From NCBI RefSeq assembly GCF_016908275.1, contig NZ_JAFBDN010000011.1, forward strand, positions 1-45,548: a stretch of DNA of 45,548 bases. The letters are read 5' to 3'. Origin of the DNA: Periweissella beninensis. GTDB taxonomy: Bacteria; Bacillota; Bacilli; Lactobacillales; Lactobacillaceae. Made by a program: the position numbers and the translations under genes. Shown in pieces: positions 1 through 12,400 of this stretch; position 1 is the first letter of the stretch, and each line of letters opens with the position of its first letter. The notes under the pieces were generated by a model. That model had not been told where the DNA came from. It saw only the letters and a program-made list of their open reading frames with translations, and searched no databases.

Positions 1-127
1 TTATCCGTAACTAACATCGGGGAGATGTTAGTTACATAATTTACTAGCGAAATTGACATTCGCAAATTTGTATATCTTAGGTACAAATCCTAAGATCCTT
101 ACACATTTGATTGTCAAAACTTTATTC

Positions 128-141
128 AGTTTTCAAAGATC
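128..141 (-). promoter_or_regulatory. boxA-like rRNA antitermination site
   Basis: The minus strand reads GATCTTTGAAAACT, resembling the boxA element recognised by NusB/NusE in Firmicute rRNA leaders. It sits about 30 bases after promoter P2, where such a site is expected. Confidence 0.5.
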
Positions 142-169
142 TACTTGGTTGTTATTAAACAACTATTTA

Positions 170-198
170 ATATTAACAATAAAATCTCGTAATGTCAA
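170..198 (-). promoter_or_regulatory. rRNA leader promoter P2
   Basis: Minus-strand consensus -35 TTGACA (193-198), 17-base spacer, -10 TAATAT (170-175). It is the closer of two tandem promoters pointing off the left edge. Confidence 0.65.
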
Positions 199-265
199 TA
201 GTTTTATAATAACTAATTTTTTTGTTTGTTCCAGAAAACTTTTCTCTTCTTCAACAACAAATAAT

Positions 266-294
266 ATATTACTATTTTTTTTTTAAACGGTCAA
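266..294 (-). promoter_or_regulatory. rRNA leader promoter P1
   Basis: Minus-strand -35 TTGACC (289-294), 17-base spacer, -10 TAATAT (266-271). It lies upstream of an almost identical second promoter, the tandem layout typical of rRNA operons. Confidence 0.6.
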
Positions 295-380
295 TAGTTT
301 TTTTAATTTAATTTTATTAATACGCAATATTTCTTTATTTACTAGTCGATAAATTTTTTCTCACGGTTTATAACAATATC

Positions 381-426
381 AAAAAGTCCCGATAAATGCG
401 ATTCAATCGCATTTATCGGGACTTTT
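381..426 (-). terminator. Rho-independent terminator after lysS
   Basis: Nearly perfect inverted repeat (385-403 with 405-423, extendable with flanking A/T pairs), followed on the minus strand by a run of T. It lies about 50 bases past the lysS stop and separates the lysS operon from the rRNA promoters. Confidence 0.9.
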
Positions 427-473
427 ACTAATTAACTAACTTATTTATTTGTTATATCCAATGACAGCTTAGA

Positions 474-2006
<1,533 letters not shown>

Positions 2007-2056
2007 TTAATGCCAAAATTGCAATACCAATAAACAAATTAATTTAGTTTATTATT

Positions 2057-2944
2057 TTATTTATTTTGCTTTACAATAATTTCCGTCAAATCTTGTTCTG
2101 AAAATTGATAATGCGTTTGACAGAACTGACAAATTACTTCAGCACCATGATCTTCATCACGTAGTTGCATTAAATCTGTTTTGGGTAAACTTGCCATGCG
2201 CTCTGCAAAACGATCCTTAGAACAATCACATTCAAAATTAACTGGTATTTTATCAATAATGTTTACTTGAGTCTTTGAAAATAATAGTCTTAAAATATCT
2301 TCGGGTGTTTGACCATCACGCATTAACTTCGAAATTAATGGTAATTCTTTAAGTCGTTGTTCTAACTCATTAATTGCCGCATCTTCTGCTCCTGGTAATA
2401 ATTGAATTAAAAAACCACCAGCAACAGCAACATTACCATCAGCATTAATAAACACAGATACCCCAACCGCCGAAGGAATTTGTTCAGATTTAGCCAAATA
2501 ATATGTAAAATCTTCTCCTAATTCACCAGATACAATTGGTGTTTGACCAGTAAATGGTGTTCCAAACCCTTGATCCTTGGTTACCGTTATAAAGCCATTT
2601 TTACCAACAGTTTTTGCAACATCAATATGTCCATCATCTTTTAACGGTAAATTAACATGCGGATATTGAACATATCCCTTCACAATCCCCTTTGGTGTAG
2701 CATCAATCACAATGGCTCCAATTGGTCCTTGACCATCTATTTTTACTGTTAGTTTATCATCACCTTTTAACACTGATGATGCTAATAATAATGAACCAGT
2801 CAAACTACGTCCAAATGCAGCTGATGCTGATGGCCAAGTGTCATGAACCTGTTGAGCATGGGCTACTAATTGTGTTGATTGGATTGCATAAGCTCTAAAA
2901 TTACCATCTTCAGTAATACTTTTTATTAAGTAATCCGCTTCCAT
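2057..2944 (-). CDS. hslO: Redox-regulated chaperone Hsp33
   Basis: Cytoplasmic holdase that switches on under oxidative stress when its zinc-binding cysteines form disulfides. The family signature is at the C terminus: a CxC pair (CDC) and, about 30 residues on, CxxC (CQFC). The start is placed at the ATG giving 295 residues, because a GGGG-rich ribosome binding site lies just before it. The reading frame stays open 19 codons further upstream (to 3001), but that stretch covers the ribosome binding site and does not resemble the family. It lies between ftsH and lysS in the same direction, as in many Firmicutes. Confidence 0.96.
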   Translation of the reverse strand: MEADYLIKSITEDGNFRAYAIQSTQLVAHAQQVHDTWPSASAAFGRSLTGSLLLASSVLKGDDKLTVKIDGQGPIGAIVIDATPKGIVKGYVQYPHVNLPLKDDGHIDVAKTVGKNGFITVTKDQGFGTPFTGQTPIVSGELGEDFTYYLAKSEQIPSAVGVSVFINADGNVAVAGGFLIQLLPGAEDAAINELEQRLKELPLISKLMRDGQTPEDILRLLFSKTQVNIIDKIPVNFECDCSKDRFAERMASLPKTDLMQLRDEDHGAEVICQFCQTHYQFSEQDLTEIIVKQNK

Positions 2945-3055
2945 CTTTTCCCCTTTCCGTATATTATCTTCTATTTTACTAATAAAAGGGCGCTGTGACA
3001 AAATTAGTGTTTTGTCGCAACTCCCTTAAATTTTACTATCTAAATATTAACAAGT

Positions 3056-5098
3056 CTATAACTCATCATTTGGTTCATCAGTTTCTGGCTGCTTATATTG
3101 AGCTTCTTGATGCGCATCTTTTTCGGCAAGCTTTGCTTTCGATTCTTCAAAAGAATCTGCTTTTGCTTCATCAACTTGCTTAGCACTTAAGAAATCTGCT
3201 GGCATTTTACCAGTTTCATATAAACTCTTAATTTGATGTGCATCCAAAGTTTCATATTGTAGTAACGCTTCAGCAATTGCCTTATGCTGATCACGATGCT
3301 TTTCAATAATCGCTGTTGCTTCTTTATAACCATCCGTGGTAATTCTGCGAATTTCTTCATCAATAATTTGAGAAGTTGCTTGAGAAAACGGTGCATTTCC
3401 ACCAAATTGTTCCCCAGCAAACATTGCACCCCCACCTTCAAGTTGCACCATACCAAGCTTATCAGACATTCCATATTGCGTCACCATTGCGCGAGCAATA
3501 CCTGTTGCTTGTTGGAAATCATTAGATGCTCCTGAAGATTGTTGCTTAAAAATAATTTCTTCAGCAGCCCGGCCACCCATCAAGCCAGCAATTTGATCCA
3601 TGGCATCTTCTTTACTCAACAACATTTGATCTTCTCGTGGTAACACAATTGCATATCCACCGGCACGACCACGTGGAACAATGGTTACTTTATGCACAAC
3701 ACGTGCTCGACTTAACACCATTCCCACAAGAGCGTGTCCAGCTTCATGATAAGCAACTGTTTCACGTTCATGTTTTGAAATAACGCGATCTTTTTTAGCA
3801 GGCCCCGCAATAACACGATCTTCCGCTTCATCAACATCTGATGCATCAATGGTTTTCTTATTACGACGGGCGGCCAATAAGGCTGCTTCATTTAGTAAGT
3901 TTTCTAAATCAGCTCCTACAAATCCTGGGGTTTGTTGCGCAATCACTTTTAAATCAACATCGCTATCAAGGGGTTTGTTTTTAGCATGTACTCTTAGGAT
4001 TGCTTCCCGGCCCTTAACATCTGGCGCACCAACTAAAATTTTCCGATCAAACCGACCTGGTCGTAATAAAGCTGGATCCAAAACATCAGAACGATTTGTC
4101 GCTGCCATAACAATAACAGCATCTGTTTTAGTAAACCCATCCATTTCAATCAACATTTGGTTCAATGTTTGTTCCCGTTCATCATTACCGCCGCCCATGC
4201 CTGAACCACGTTTTCGTCCAATTGCATCAATTTCATCAATAAAAATAATTGAAGGCGCTGTTCGTTTCGCATTATCAAAGAGGTCACGTACTCGTGAAGC
4301 TCCAACCCCAACAAACATTTCTACAAAGTCTGATCCTGAGATTGAATAAAATGGCACACCTGCTTCACCAGCCACAGCTTTAGCAAGTAACGTTTTCCCA
4401 GTTCCGGGAGGTCCTTCTAATAGGACACCGGCTGGGATTCTGGCTCCTAATCCCGCAAACTTTTTGGGATCCTTTAAAAAATCAACAATTTCAACTAATT
4501 CTTGTTTCTCTTCCTCAGCACCTGCTACATCAGAAAAACGAATCTTATTAGAATTAGGATCAGCTGGTTTGGCCTTTGATTTACCGAAGTTCATAACACC
4601 ACCTCGGCCACCGCCACCACCTTGACCAGCTTGACTCATCATTAAGTAAAATAGACCAACTAAAATCAACATTGGAATCAAAGTAACAAAAATATTGCTT
4701 AAAATCCCTGATGGTTCTGATTTAACATGTTCAGTTGCTTGACCACTTTTGGCAGCTTTATGAATTTCAGCAACTACTGGATCATTCATCAAAACAGTTG
4801 AAGTAAATGACTTAACTGAAGTTTTACTAGTCCCACCTAAAATTGATGGACTAGAACTCTTAACTTCCTGGGCTTTCTTATACTCACCAGTAATTTTATA
4901 AACTCCATTACCGGGTTGAATGGAATATTCCTTAACTTTACCGCTCTTTAATTGAGAAGTAAACTTAGTCGCATTAATTGCCTGTGTACCACTTTGTCCA
5001 TTACCAGTAAAGAACGCAATTGCTCCAATTACGACAATAAACATAAAAATGTACAAGACAGCATTGCGGAATAAACCATTATTCCGACGATTATTCAT
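3056..5098 (-). CDS. ftsH: ATP-dependent zinc metalloprotease FtsH
   Basis: Membrane-anchored AAA+ protease that degrades misfolded membrane proteins and some regulators. It has two membrane segments (about residues 13-31 and 134-154) around an extracellular domain. A glycine-rich linker and the AAA domain follow, with Walker A GPPGTGKT (229-236), Walker [12 protein letters not shown] and a second-region-of-homology arginine segment. The M41 protease zinc motif is HEAGH (about 455). The C-terminal tail is acidic and glutamine-rich, as is common in lactobacilli. At 680 residues it is of normal length. GGAGG stands 6 bases before the ATG. It lies downstream of hpt in the conserved tilS-hpt-ftsH order. 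Confidence 0.98.
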   Translation of the reverse strand: MNNRRNNGLFRNAVLYIFMFIVVIGAIAFFTGNGQSGTQAINATKFTSQLKSGKVKEYSIQPGNGVYKITGEYKKAQEVKSSSPSILGGTSKTSVKSFTSTVLMNDPVVAEIHKAAKSGQATEHVKSEPSGILSNIFVTLIPMLILVGLFYLMMSQAGQGGGGGRGGVMNFGKSKAKPADPNSNKIRFSDVAGAEEEKQELVEIVDFLKDPKKFAGLGARIPAGVLLEGPPGTGKTLLAKAVAGEAGVPFYSISGSDFVEMFVGVGASRVRDLFDNAKRTAPSIIFIDEIDAIGRKRGSGMGGGNDEREQTLNQMLIEMDGFTKTDAVIVMAATNRSDVLDPALLRPGRFDRKILVGAPDVKGREAILRVHAKNKPLDSDVDLKVIAQQTPGFVGADLENLLNEAALLAARRNKKTIDASDVDEAEDRVIAGPAKKDRVISKHERETVAYHEAGHALVGMVLSRARVVHKVTIVPRGRAGGYAIVLPREDQMLLSKEDAMDQIAGLMGGRAAEEIIFKQQSSGASNDFQQATGIARAMVTQYGMSDKLGMVQLEGGGAMFAGEQFGGNAPFSQATSQIIDEEIRRITTDGYKEATAIIEKHRDQHKAIAEALLQYETLDAHQIKSLYETGKMPADFLSAKQVDEAKADSFEESKAKLAEKDAHQEAQYKQPETDEPNDEL

Positions 5099-5167
5099 AC
5101 ACGCCTCCTCAATAGTGAATTTTAAATTTGAGCTTATTACTTAATAGTAGTAATATACCACATTTGA

Positions 5168-5743
5168 CTATTCTTGACTATTTAATGTTGCACTATCTTC
5201 TTCACTATATATTTTTGGCTTTAAAATCCCAACATATGGTAAGTTACGATATAGCTCTTTGTAATCTAAGCCATAGCCCACAACAAACGCCTTAGGTACA
5301 TCAAAGCCAACATAGTCAACAGCTACATCTACAACGCGACCTTCTTTTTTATCAAGTAAACTAGCCACCTTTACTGAAGCAGCACCACGTTTGTGTAGAA
5401 GTTCAATCATATATTTTAAGGTTCGTCCAGTATCAACAATATCCTCTAAAATAATAATATCACGCCCTGCCACATCAGTTGTCAAATCAGTTCTAAGTGT
5501 AATTTCACCAGCAGATTCAACCCCACCGTGGTAACTTGATACATCAATAAAATCAAGTTCAACATAAGAATCCATTTCACGCATAACATCAACGCTCCAT
5601 AAGATTGCTCCTTTTAATACTGATAATAAAATGGGGGTTTTGTCAGCATAATCCTCGGCTAATTGATTACCAATTCGCTTAGCTGCATTTTGGATATCCT
5701 CAACACTATATAAAACCCGTTCAATATCTTTATTCATCGTCAT
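5168..5743 (-). CDS. hpt: Hypoxanthine phosphoribosyltransferase
   Basis: Converts hypoxanthine or guanine plus PRPP to IMP or GMP in purine salvage. The PRPP-binding signature is ILEDIVDTGRTL, about residues 96-107. Length (191) is close to the family norm of about 180, with a slightly longer C-terminal tail. AGGAGA precedes the ATG. The gene begins 13 bases after the tilS stop, so the two are probably cotranscribed; TilS and Hpt are linked in B. subtilis, where together they act on ftsH expression. Confidence 0.96.
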   Translation of the reverse strand: MTMNKDIERVLYSVEDIQNAAKRIGNQLAEDYADKTPILLSVLKGAILWSVDVMREMDSYVELDFIDVSSYHGGVESAGEITLRTDLTTDVAGRDIIILEDIVDTGRTLKYMIELLHKRGAASVKVASLLDKKEGRVVDVAVDYVGFDVPKAFVVGYGLDYKELYRNLPYVGILKPKIYSEEDSATLNSQE

Positions 5744-5756
5744 CTGACAAAGTCTC

Positions 5757-7103
5757 CTATTTGTTGTTTGCTGGAATATAAATTAACTCATAGTTAGTTA
5801 CTGTAGTATCAAGCCAAGCTTGCTTGTGATTTAAAATCCATAATATTTGATTCATTTGAGTTGTAATTAACATCACTTGCCCTCTAGCGACTATGGGAAC
5901 CTTATCATCAATCAAAATTTTTTTGACCTTTTGATGACCATGTTTAAGGGCAATTCGGTCACCAACTTGACGCGGCCGAATCATTAATGGTAAGTCACTT
6001 TCTTGCAAATATACTGGCATCCGCTCAGCATCTAAACTAATTTCATTTATTAATAAGCTTTTTGATTTAACAATAAATTTACCACCATCTGGCAATAAAT
6101 ACCACTCATTCAATGTTAACATAAAATCATCTTTTTGTTTGTCATTTATTTGGGTTGGTCTTAAATATTTATAAAATAATTTTTCATATTGCTTTTCAAT
6201 TCTAATTTCAGCGGTTAACTGAATGTACCCCTGGGGTTTTTGTACGTTAAAATATAAATTTTTAATTTGGGTCAACTGAGTACGTTTAATTGATAATTGC
6301 GCATTATTATCTTTAAGCCACGCTTTCAAAATAATTTCAAACCAGTTTTGATCAACGTCACTCCAATCATTGGTAATTATAATTGTGGCTAATTTTTTTT
6401 TCGTATAACTGGTGACTAACTCATCTTGGAGCGTTAATTGATCAACAAATTCTGTAATATGCTTAATTGTTTGGGGATTTTCTGCAATTAATTGTGGCAA
6501 TAGTTGGTGCCTTATTCGATTACGCGTATACATCAAGTCTTGATTACTTTCATCTTCGTACCAATCAATTGCATGCGCGTTGGCAAAATCGATTAAGTCC
6601 TGTTTAGGAATATTTAATAGTGGTCGTATCAAATCAGTATCTTCGGTGAAAACTCTTTGCCAAGCAATTGCAGTTAATTGTGCCAAATCACCACCACGGA
6701 TTAACTTCATCAAAAAAGTCTCTGCTTGGTCATTGGCATGATGCGCTGTTAAAATTTTCGTAGCTTGATATTTTTCAGCCACTTTTCTTAAAAACGTATA
6801 TCTAAAAACTCTGGCAGCAGCTTCTACGCCGGTCTTTGGCTGTGTCTTCCATGCCTCTACCTCACACTTAAAATTATACTTTTGTGCGACTCGTTTAACG
6901 AATTCAGCCTCCTTTGTACTAGTTGGGCGCAAGCCATGATCAATATGGGCAACAATAATTTCATTTTCAGTAAAATGATGAGCTAGTAAATATAATAATA
7001 CCTGTGAATCAACCCCCGCTGACACAGCGATTAATAATTTATCTTGCTTTTTAAATAGTTGTTGCATTCTGATATTTTTGACTAGCTGTTGTTCAATATT
7101 CAT
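5757..7103 (-). CDS. tilS: tRNA(Ile)-lysidine synthetase
   Basis: Modifies C34 of the minor tRNA-Ile to lysidine so that it reads AUA; essential in most bacteria. The N-terminal PP-loop ATPase domain carries SAGVDS (28-33), where the usual motif is SGGxDS, so the second position is Ala rather than Gly. Further landmarks are AHIDHGLRP and TAHHANDQAETFLM. A TilS-type C-terminal domain follows. It is 448 residues with a clear AAGGAG site before the ATG. A terminator-like hairpin separates it from divIC. The S1-domain gene (yabR type) often found between divIC and tilS is missing. Confidence 0.95.
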   Translation of the reverse strand: MNIEQQLVKNIRMQQLFKKQDKLLIAVSAGVDSQVLLYLLAHHFTENEIIVAHIDHGLRPTSTKEAEFVKRVAQKYNFKCEVEAWKTQPKTGVEAAARVFRYTFLRKVAEKYQATKILTAHHANDQAETFLMKLIRGGDLAQLTAIAWQRVFTEDTDLIRPLLNIPKQDLIDFANAHAIDWYEDESNQDLMYTRNRIRHQLLPQLIAENPQTIKHITEFVDQLTLQDELVTSYTKKKLATIIITNDWSDVDQNWFEIILKAWLKDNNAQLSIKRTQLTQIKNLYFNVQKPQGYIQLTAEIRIEKQYEKLFYKYLRPTQINDKQKDDFMLTLNEWYLLPDGGKFIVKSKSLLINEISLDAERMPVYLQESDLPLMIRPRQVGDRIALKHGHQKVKKILIDDKVPIVARGQVMLITTQMNQILWILNHKQAWLDTTVTNYELIYIPANNK

Positions 7104-7120
7104 TGTCTACTCCTTAAATT

Positions 7121-7158
7121 AAAAAACCGTATTCTGCCTTAATTGTCAAAATACGGTT
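7121..7158 (-). terminator. Terminator/attenuator between divIC and tilS
   Basis: A 9-bp stem (7125-7133 with 7150-7158) is followed on the minus strand by six T, ending just before the tilS ribosome binding site. The opposite strand also has T after the stem, so it may work both ways. It may reduce readthrough into the essential tilS-hpt-ftsH genes. Confidence 0.7.
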
Positions 7159-7179
7159 GCTTTTTAAAAGATAATATCC

Positions 7180-7554
7180 TTAATTTTCAGAACTTGAATC
7201 ACTATTAGGTAGATTATAAACAACTTCACCCTTTTTAGTATACATATATTTATCACGAATTAGTTGTTGCAAATAATCATCGTCATGGAGCAATTTTACT
7301 TGTTTTTTTAAACGTTTATTATTTTTATCAACTTTAGTAACAGATGTTTGAACCGTAGCAATCTGTTCTTTGATAAAGTGTAACCTAACTAATTTATAAC
7401 TAATTATTATGACACATACTAATAAAATGATTCCTGTTACTCTTCTAATTGTTTGACGACGTCTACTGTGCGCAGCATGATAGTACTCTTCTCGCTGTGT
7501 TCGTAAATGTTCGCTGGAACGAACCTTATCTGCTAATTGATTATTCAGTTTCAT
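7180..7554 (-). CDS. divIC: Septum formation initiator DivIC
   Basis: Bitopic membrane protein of the divisome that partners FtsL and DivIB. A basic cytoplasmic N terminus is followed by one membrane segment (about residues 37-58, VTGIILLVCVIIISYKLV), then a coiled coil with regular Val/Leu spacing, and the KGE motif common to DivIC proteins (KKGEVVYNLP). The ATG giving 124 residues is preferred because AGGGGG lies shortly upstream; an in-frame ATG seven codons earlier has no ribosome binding site. It follows the S4-protein gene closely, in the same order as yabO-divIC in B. subtilis. Confidence 0.88.
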   Translation of the reverse strand: MKLNNQLADKVRSSEHLRTQREEYYHAAHSRRRQTIRRVTGIILLVCVIIISYKLVRLHFIKEQIATVQTSVTKVDKNNKRLKKQVKLLHDDDYLQQLIRDKYMYTKKGEVVYNLPNSDSSSEN

Positions 7555-7593
7555 TCCGCCGCCCCCTAAAGTCATTAATTCACTGTTATTTTA

Positions 7594-7869
7594 TCATGAA
7601 TTAACAGTAAAATCTTGTTCGTAATCTTCTTTTAATATTTCATACATTTTTTCAGCATCTTCTTTTTTAGTTGTTTCAAGCAAGGCTAAGACCCTGACAG
7701 TCAGTGTCTTATTACCGAATTTAATTTCTAATTCATCACCAGTGTGTAAAACAGTAGATGATTTAGCAACCTTTTGATTAACTGCAATCCGACCTTGATC
7801 AGAGATTTCTTTAGCAACACTTCTTCGCTTGATAATTCTAGCAACCTTTAAAAATTTATCTAATCGCAT
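7594..7869 (-). CDS. rqcP: S4-domain RNA-binding protein, RqcP/YabO family
   Basis: Small (91 residues) S4 RNA-binding protein. RqcP binds stalled large ribosomal subunits and supports poly-alanine tailing in ribosome-associated quality control. The S4 motif starts at residue 1 ([20 protein letters not shown]) and continues with GRIAVNQK and a typical GDELEIKFG segment. Position between the flippase gene and divIC is the same as yabO in B. subtilis. AGGAG precedes the ATG, and the gene starts 10 bases after the upstream stop. Confidence 0.9.
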   Translation of the reverse strand: MRLDKFLKVARIIKRRSVAKEISDQGRIAVNQKVAKSSTVLHTGDELEIKFGNKTLTVRVLALLETTKKEDAEKMYEILKEDYEQDFTVNS

Positions 7870-7879
7870 GATTAAACTC

Positions 7880-9442
7880 CTATCGTAACTTTAATATTTT
7901 CTTACCCAAAGGCAACATTTCAATTTCTTCAACTGTTAATAATTTCGTTTTAAAAAGTAAATAGCCACTAATACTAGCACCTATTGAAGTAGCAATTATA
8001 ATTGTTACCAGCGTCAATGATCGACTTGTACTGTAAATTTGTTCTAAAAATGTAGTAATGAATCTTACAACTACCAACATTAAGAGACTTTGTCCCACTA
8101 ATTTTAGCATAAATGATTTTAACAATGGCCCGTTAAGTAACAATTGTTGATAAACGTGGAACCAAATGTAACTTAGCATCCCTACGAGCGCGCAAACCGT
8201 CGTAATACTTGCCCCCATGATGCCTAGCTTTTCAACCAATATGGTATTAAGTGCGCCCTTAATACCAATGGCTATTATTAGCCCTGGCTCAAGTGATTGC
8301 GTTTGTTCAATACTTTGTAAAATACTAGTTAAAATTAAAAGTAGTGACATACTAATAATAGTCAGCATATATACAGCTAGCGTCCAACTATTAGTGCGCG
8401 TACCAAATAATAATTGATTAATTTGTGGCATCAAGCTGATTAACCCCATCGTAATCATAATTGCTAACCAGGCAGTTACTTTCAGTAATTGCATAATTGT
8501 CATTCTCAAAACCTTTTGCGCTTTGTTTAAAAATAGACGCCGTAAACTTGGTAAGCTAGAAGTTGCAAACCCAGTTGCTAAAACTAACCCAAATTGGACC
8601 AATGGTTGGGCCCGATCATAAATACCCTTAACAGCTTTCGCTTGTTCACTAGGTATTCCGCTACTAATTAAGGCCGAACGTACGGTAAATGAATCAATTA
8701 ACTGTAAAATTAATAACAGACCTACTAAACTACTAACTAAAATTCCTTCTGTTAATAATCTTTGTTTTATTTGTTGTCGTTGCTTTTTAGTACTTGATAT
8801 TGTCTTACTTAAAAAAAGTGGTACGTTTTTAATAAAAAATAAGCTTGCCACGCCACCAGCAATCGGTGCCGACAACATCGCTAACATCCCCATGAAGTAT
8901 ACATTCCACTTTAACTTCATTGCTAAATATGCCACGCCAATAATTATCAAGACACGTACAATTTGTTCAATAACTTGTGAAAATGCAGTTGGTCGCATGT
9001 TGTGTTGCCCTTGTGCAAGCCCGCGTCCTGTGGCTAATATTGGTAAAAATAAAAACATCCAACTCACCGCCATAATAACGTGTGCTAGATTCACATCCCC
9101 CATTAGCTTGGCAATTAATGAACTCCCTAGCATTAACCCTGCCCACAAACCAACACCTAACACCATTAAATACTTAAAGATAATTTTACTAGTTACTAGT
9201 TGTTCAGTTAACGTGGCTTTTTCACTAATTAGTTTTGAAATAAAAACTGGTAACCCATTTAAGGCTAACGTCATGCCTAATCCATAGATTGGATAGACTT
9301 GTTGATAGACATAAAATCCTGTATTACCAACAAAATTTTCTAACGGGATTCGATAGATGGCACTTAAGATTTTAGCAACGACACCGGCTGTCGATAATAT
9401 TAACGCCCCTTTTATTATTTGCCTATTACTCATGAACTTCAT
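7880..9442 (-). CDS. MOP-superfamily polysaccharide/lipid flippase (YabM/MurJ-like)
   Basis: Integral membrane protein of 520 residues with about 14 hydrophobic segments, beginning with a basic stretch and [20 protein letters not shown], typical of the polysaccharide biosynthesis (SpoVB/YabM/MurJ) family. Probable job: moving lipid-linked cell wall or polysaccharide precursors across the membrane; the substrate cannot be read from sequence. The start overlaps the end of mfd by 17 bases. The first ATG lies only 3 bases after GGAG, and a second ATG three codons later lies 12 bases after it, so the exact start is uncertain. The place after mfd matches yabM of B. subtilis. Confidence 0.88.
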   Translation of the reverse strand: MKFMSNRQIIKGALILSTAGVVAKILSAIYRIPLENFVGNTGFYVYQQVYPIYGLGMTLALNGLPVFISKLISEKATLTEQLVTSKIIFKYLMVLGVGLWAGLMLGSSLIAKLMGDVNLAHVIMAVSWMFLFLPILATGRGLAQGQHNMRPTAFSQVIEQIVRVLIIIGVAYLAMKLKWNVYFMGMLAMLSAPIAGGVASLFFIKNVPLFLSKTISSTKKQRQQIKQRLLTEGILVSSLVGLLLILQLIDSFTVRSALISSGIPSEQAKAVKGIYDRAQPLVQFGLVLATGFATSSLPSLRRLFLNKAQKVLRMTIMQLLKVTAWLAIMITMGLISLMPQINQLLFGTRTNSWTLAVYMLTIISMSLLLILTSILQSIEQTQSLEPGLIIAIGIKGALNTILVEKLGIMGASITTVCALVGMLSYIWFHVYQQLLLNGPLLKSFMLKLVGQSLLMLVVVRFITTFLEQIYSTSRSLTLVTIIIATSIGASISGYLLFKTKLLTVEEIEMLPLGKKILKLR

Positions 9443-12400
9443 TTGCTCCTTTTATAATAAGCGCCACTACGTTCAAATAAAGTTTCAATTCATCAAGCCA
9501 ATCTTGTTGGTGCATAGTTGGTTGAATGATAAATTTGATTTTAAAAATACTGTCAGTTGCTTCACTAATTACTGATCTAAATTTAGTCTTATCCAAACTA
9601 GCAATTAATTCTTTAGATAAAGTTTTAAATACGTTTTTCAAATTGAAACTAACAAAAATAAAATGATCTGTTTTTTCAATTTTATTTACTAATGCTAGAT
9701 CAGCCAATTGCTTAATTTCATTTACTTGAATCAGATTTTCAACTTCAACGGGATAATCACCAAAACGATCAATTAAGTCTGCCACAACTTCTTCATTAGC
9801 ATCAACTTGTTGAGCTTGTCTAATTTTTTGATACATTTCGATCTTTTGTAACGGATTGGTGATATAACTATCCGGAATATAGGCTTCTATTCCTAAATTA
9901 ATTTCGGCATCAGTGCGTTCAAGTACTACTTTACCTTGCTTTTTATCAACTGCTTCTTTTAGCATTTGGACGTATAAATCGTAACCAACTGAGTCAATAA
10001 ATCCATGCTGCTGTTTACCTAATAAATTCCCTGCACCACGAATACTTAAATCGCGCATTGCAATTTTAAATCCGGAACCTAATTCTGTAAAGTCACGAAT
10101 CGCCGCTAAGCGTTTCTCACTTTCTTCATTCAATACTTGATTTTCGGGATATGTGAAATATGCATAGGCAATTCGGGCTGAACGGCCAACACGACCTCTC
10201 AATTGATATAACTGAGCTAGTCCCATATGATCTGCACGTTCAATAATTAACGTATTAGCATTTGGAATGTCCACCCCTGTTTCAATAATCGTTGTTGCAA
10301 CTAACACATCATATTCCTTATTAATAAAATTATACAAAACATTTTCTAATTGAATCTCTGTCATTTGCCCATGGGCATAAGCAACGCGGGCGTTGGGCAC
10401 TAACATTTTTAAATAATCGGCAACTTTTTCAATATCCTCAACACGATTATGAAGATAAAAAACCTGCCCTTGTCGACTAATTTCTTTTTCAATTGCACTA
10501 GCAATCACATCGCCATTTTGTTCGATTACATACGTTTGAATAGGATAGCGATTAGCTGGCGGTGTTTCAATAACTGATAAATCCCGTACCCCTAGCATTG
10601 ACATGTGTAATGTTCTTGGGATAGGGGTTGCAGTTAACGTCAAAACGTCCACATTATTTTTTAATGCCTTTAATCGTTCTTTGTGTTTAACACCAAAACG
10701 TTGTTCTTCATCGACAATTAATAATCCTAAATCAGCAAATTGTACATCTTTTGATAATACCCGGTGCGTCCCAACAACCATATCTATTTGATGCTGTGCC
10801 ACTTGTTCTAACACCAATTTTACTTGTTGCTTCGTTTGAAAACGTGATAATAAGGCTATGCGCACGCCAAATGCACCAAATCGTTCTTGCATTGACTCAA
10901 AATGTTGTTGTGCCAAAATAGTTGTTGGCACCAAAATTGCTACCTGTTTATTATCTAAAAAAGCTTGGTATGCCGCCCGAAATGCTACTTCTGTTTTTCC
11001 AAAACCAACATCACCAACAAGTAATCGATCCATTGGCTTAGCCTTTTGCATATCCGCTAAGACTTCATCTGTCGAACGTAGTTGATCGGGGGTCTCAGTG
11101 TAAATAAAGGCATCAGTAAATTTTGCCATTGCGGCTGGATTAGCAGTAAATGCAAACCCCTTTGCTGCATCTCGTTTAGCATATAGGTCAATTAATTCAT
11201 CTGCAATATCTTCAATTTGGGTCGCAACCTTACGCTTCGTTTTTGCCCATTCACTTCCACCCAAACGATTAATTTTAGGCTGTTTGTCTTCCGCACCAAC
11301 ATATTTTTGAATTAAATTAAGCTGCGTTACTGGGATAAAAATTTTGGCATCTTTTTGATATCCAATTTTAATGTAATCTTGTTTTAATCCTTTGACTGTA
11401 AGCGTATGAATTCCTTCATAAACACCAATTCCGTGATTAATGTGGACTAAATAATCACCAACCTTTAACTCAGCATAGCTTTTTATTCGTTCAGTATTAC
11501 TAATTTTTGGACGTGCTTGCTTTGGTCGTTGGACCTTAACTTGATTAAATAATTCATTTTCCGTAATAACCGCAACTTTTTGATCAAGTAATTCAAAGCC
11601 TTGATTTATTGGCAGTTCAACAACTTGGACCACATTTTGCAAAATATTATTAGTAGCTACTAAATTTGTCTTAATTTCAAAGTCTTGCAAAATTTGCTGA
11701 ATCGCAAGTTGCCGTTCTTGTGATATAGCAACTAAAATAATTGTATATTTTTGCCGTAACCACCGTTCAATTTCATCTTTTAGCAGTGGCAATTGACTAA
11801 AAAATTCTTGCATAATCCGATTTTTAACATTTATCAAATTTGTTAACTTAAAATTACCAATGCCCTTTTGCAAATGTGTTACCAATAATTGCGGTTGTTT
11901 TTTGGTTCGCACCAAATCATGTAAGCCATCACCTAAATTAATATCGGCTAGTACCGCTTGCTGTGCTAGTTGTTCGGTTAACCAACTAGCATTTTGCATA
12001 TCAATTTGCTTTTCTGTTTCTAGTAAATGAGCCAGATCATCAAAAATAATTAAACCGGTTAATGATAAATAGTCAATAATACTATGAACTTTTGTAAAGT
12101 TTTCTAAGTATAGATTAATCTCTTTATTTTCTGGTGTTAGTTGGTCAAATAATCTGGCAAAATGATCAGTTAAATGCTTTTTATGTGCTCCCACTAACTT
12201 TTGCCGTTGTGCTTGCATCCGTTCCATTAAGTGAAGTTGCCCATCGGCCAATTCCTTTGCTGTTAGCACTTGTTCGGTGGCTGGTAAAACGTTAATTTGT
12301 TCTAGATTTTCAATTGAACGTTGTGAATTAATATCAAAACTCCGAATTGAATCTAGTTGGGTATCAAAAAAATCTAATCTAATTGGATTTTCCATATTTA

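Larger units (their letters stand above)
1..300 (-). promoter_or_regulatory. rRNA operon promoter/leader region (16S expected left of base 1)
   Basis: There is no credible protein gene here. Read on the minus strand it contains two tandem sigma-A promoters, a boxA-like site and several hairpins, including a perfect 12-bp stem at 7-18/24-35 and an 8-bp stem at 74-81/89-96. This arrangement, and its place directly downstream of lysS, match leaders of 16S rRNA genes in lactobacilli as I remember them. The 16S gene itself is not in the window, so the identity of the operon is inferred. Confidence 0.6.

Noticed and set aside
53-286. A 77-codon plus-strand open frame in the rRNA leader region
   Set aside because: No ribosome binding site, low-complexity AT-rich translation, and it lies antisense to two consensus rRNA promoters and boxA.
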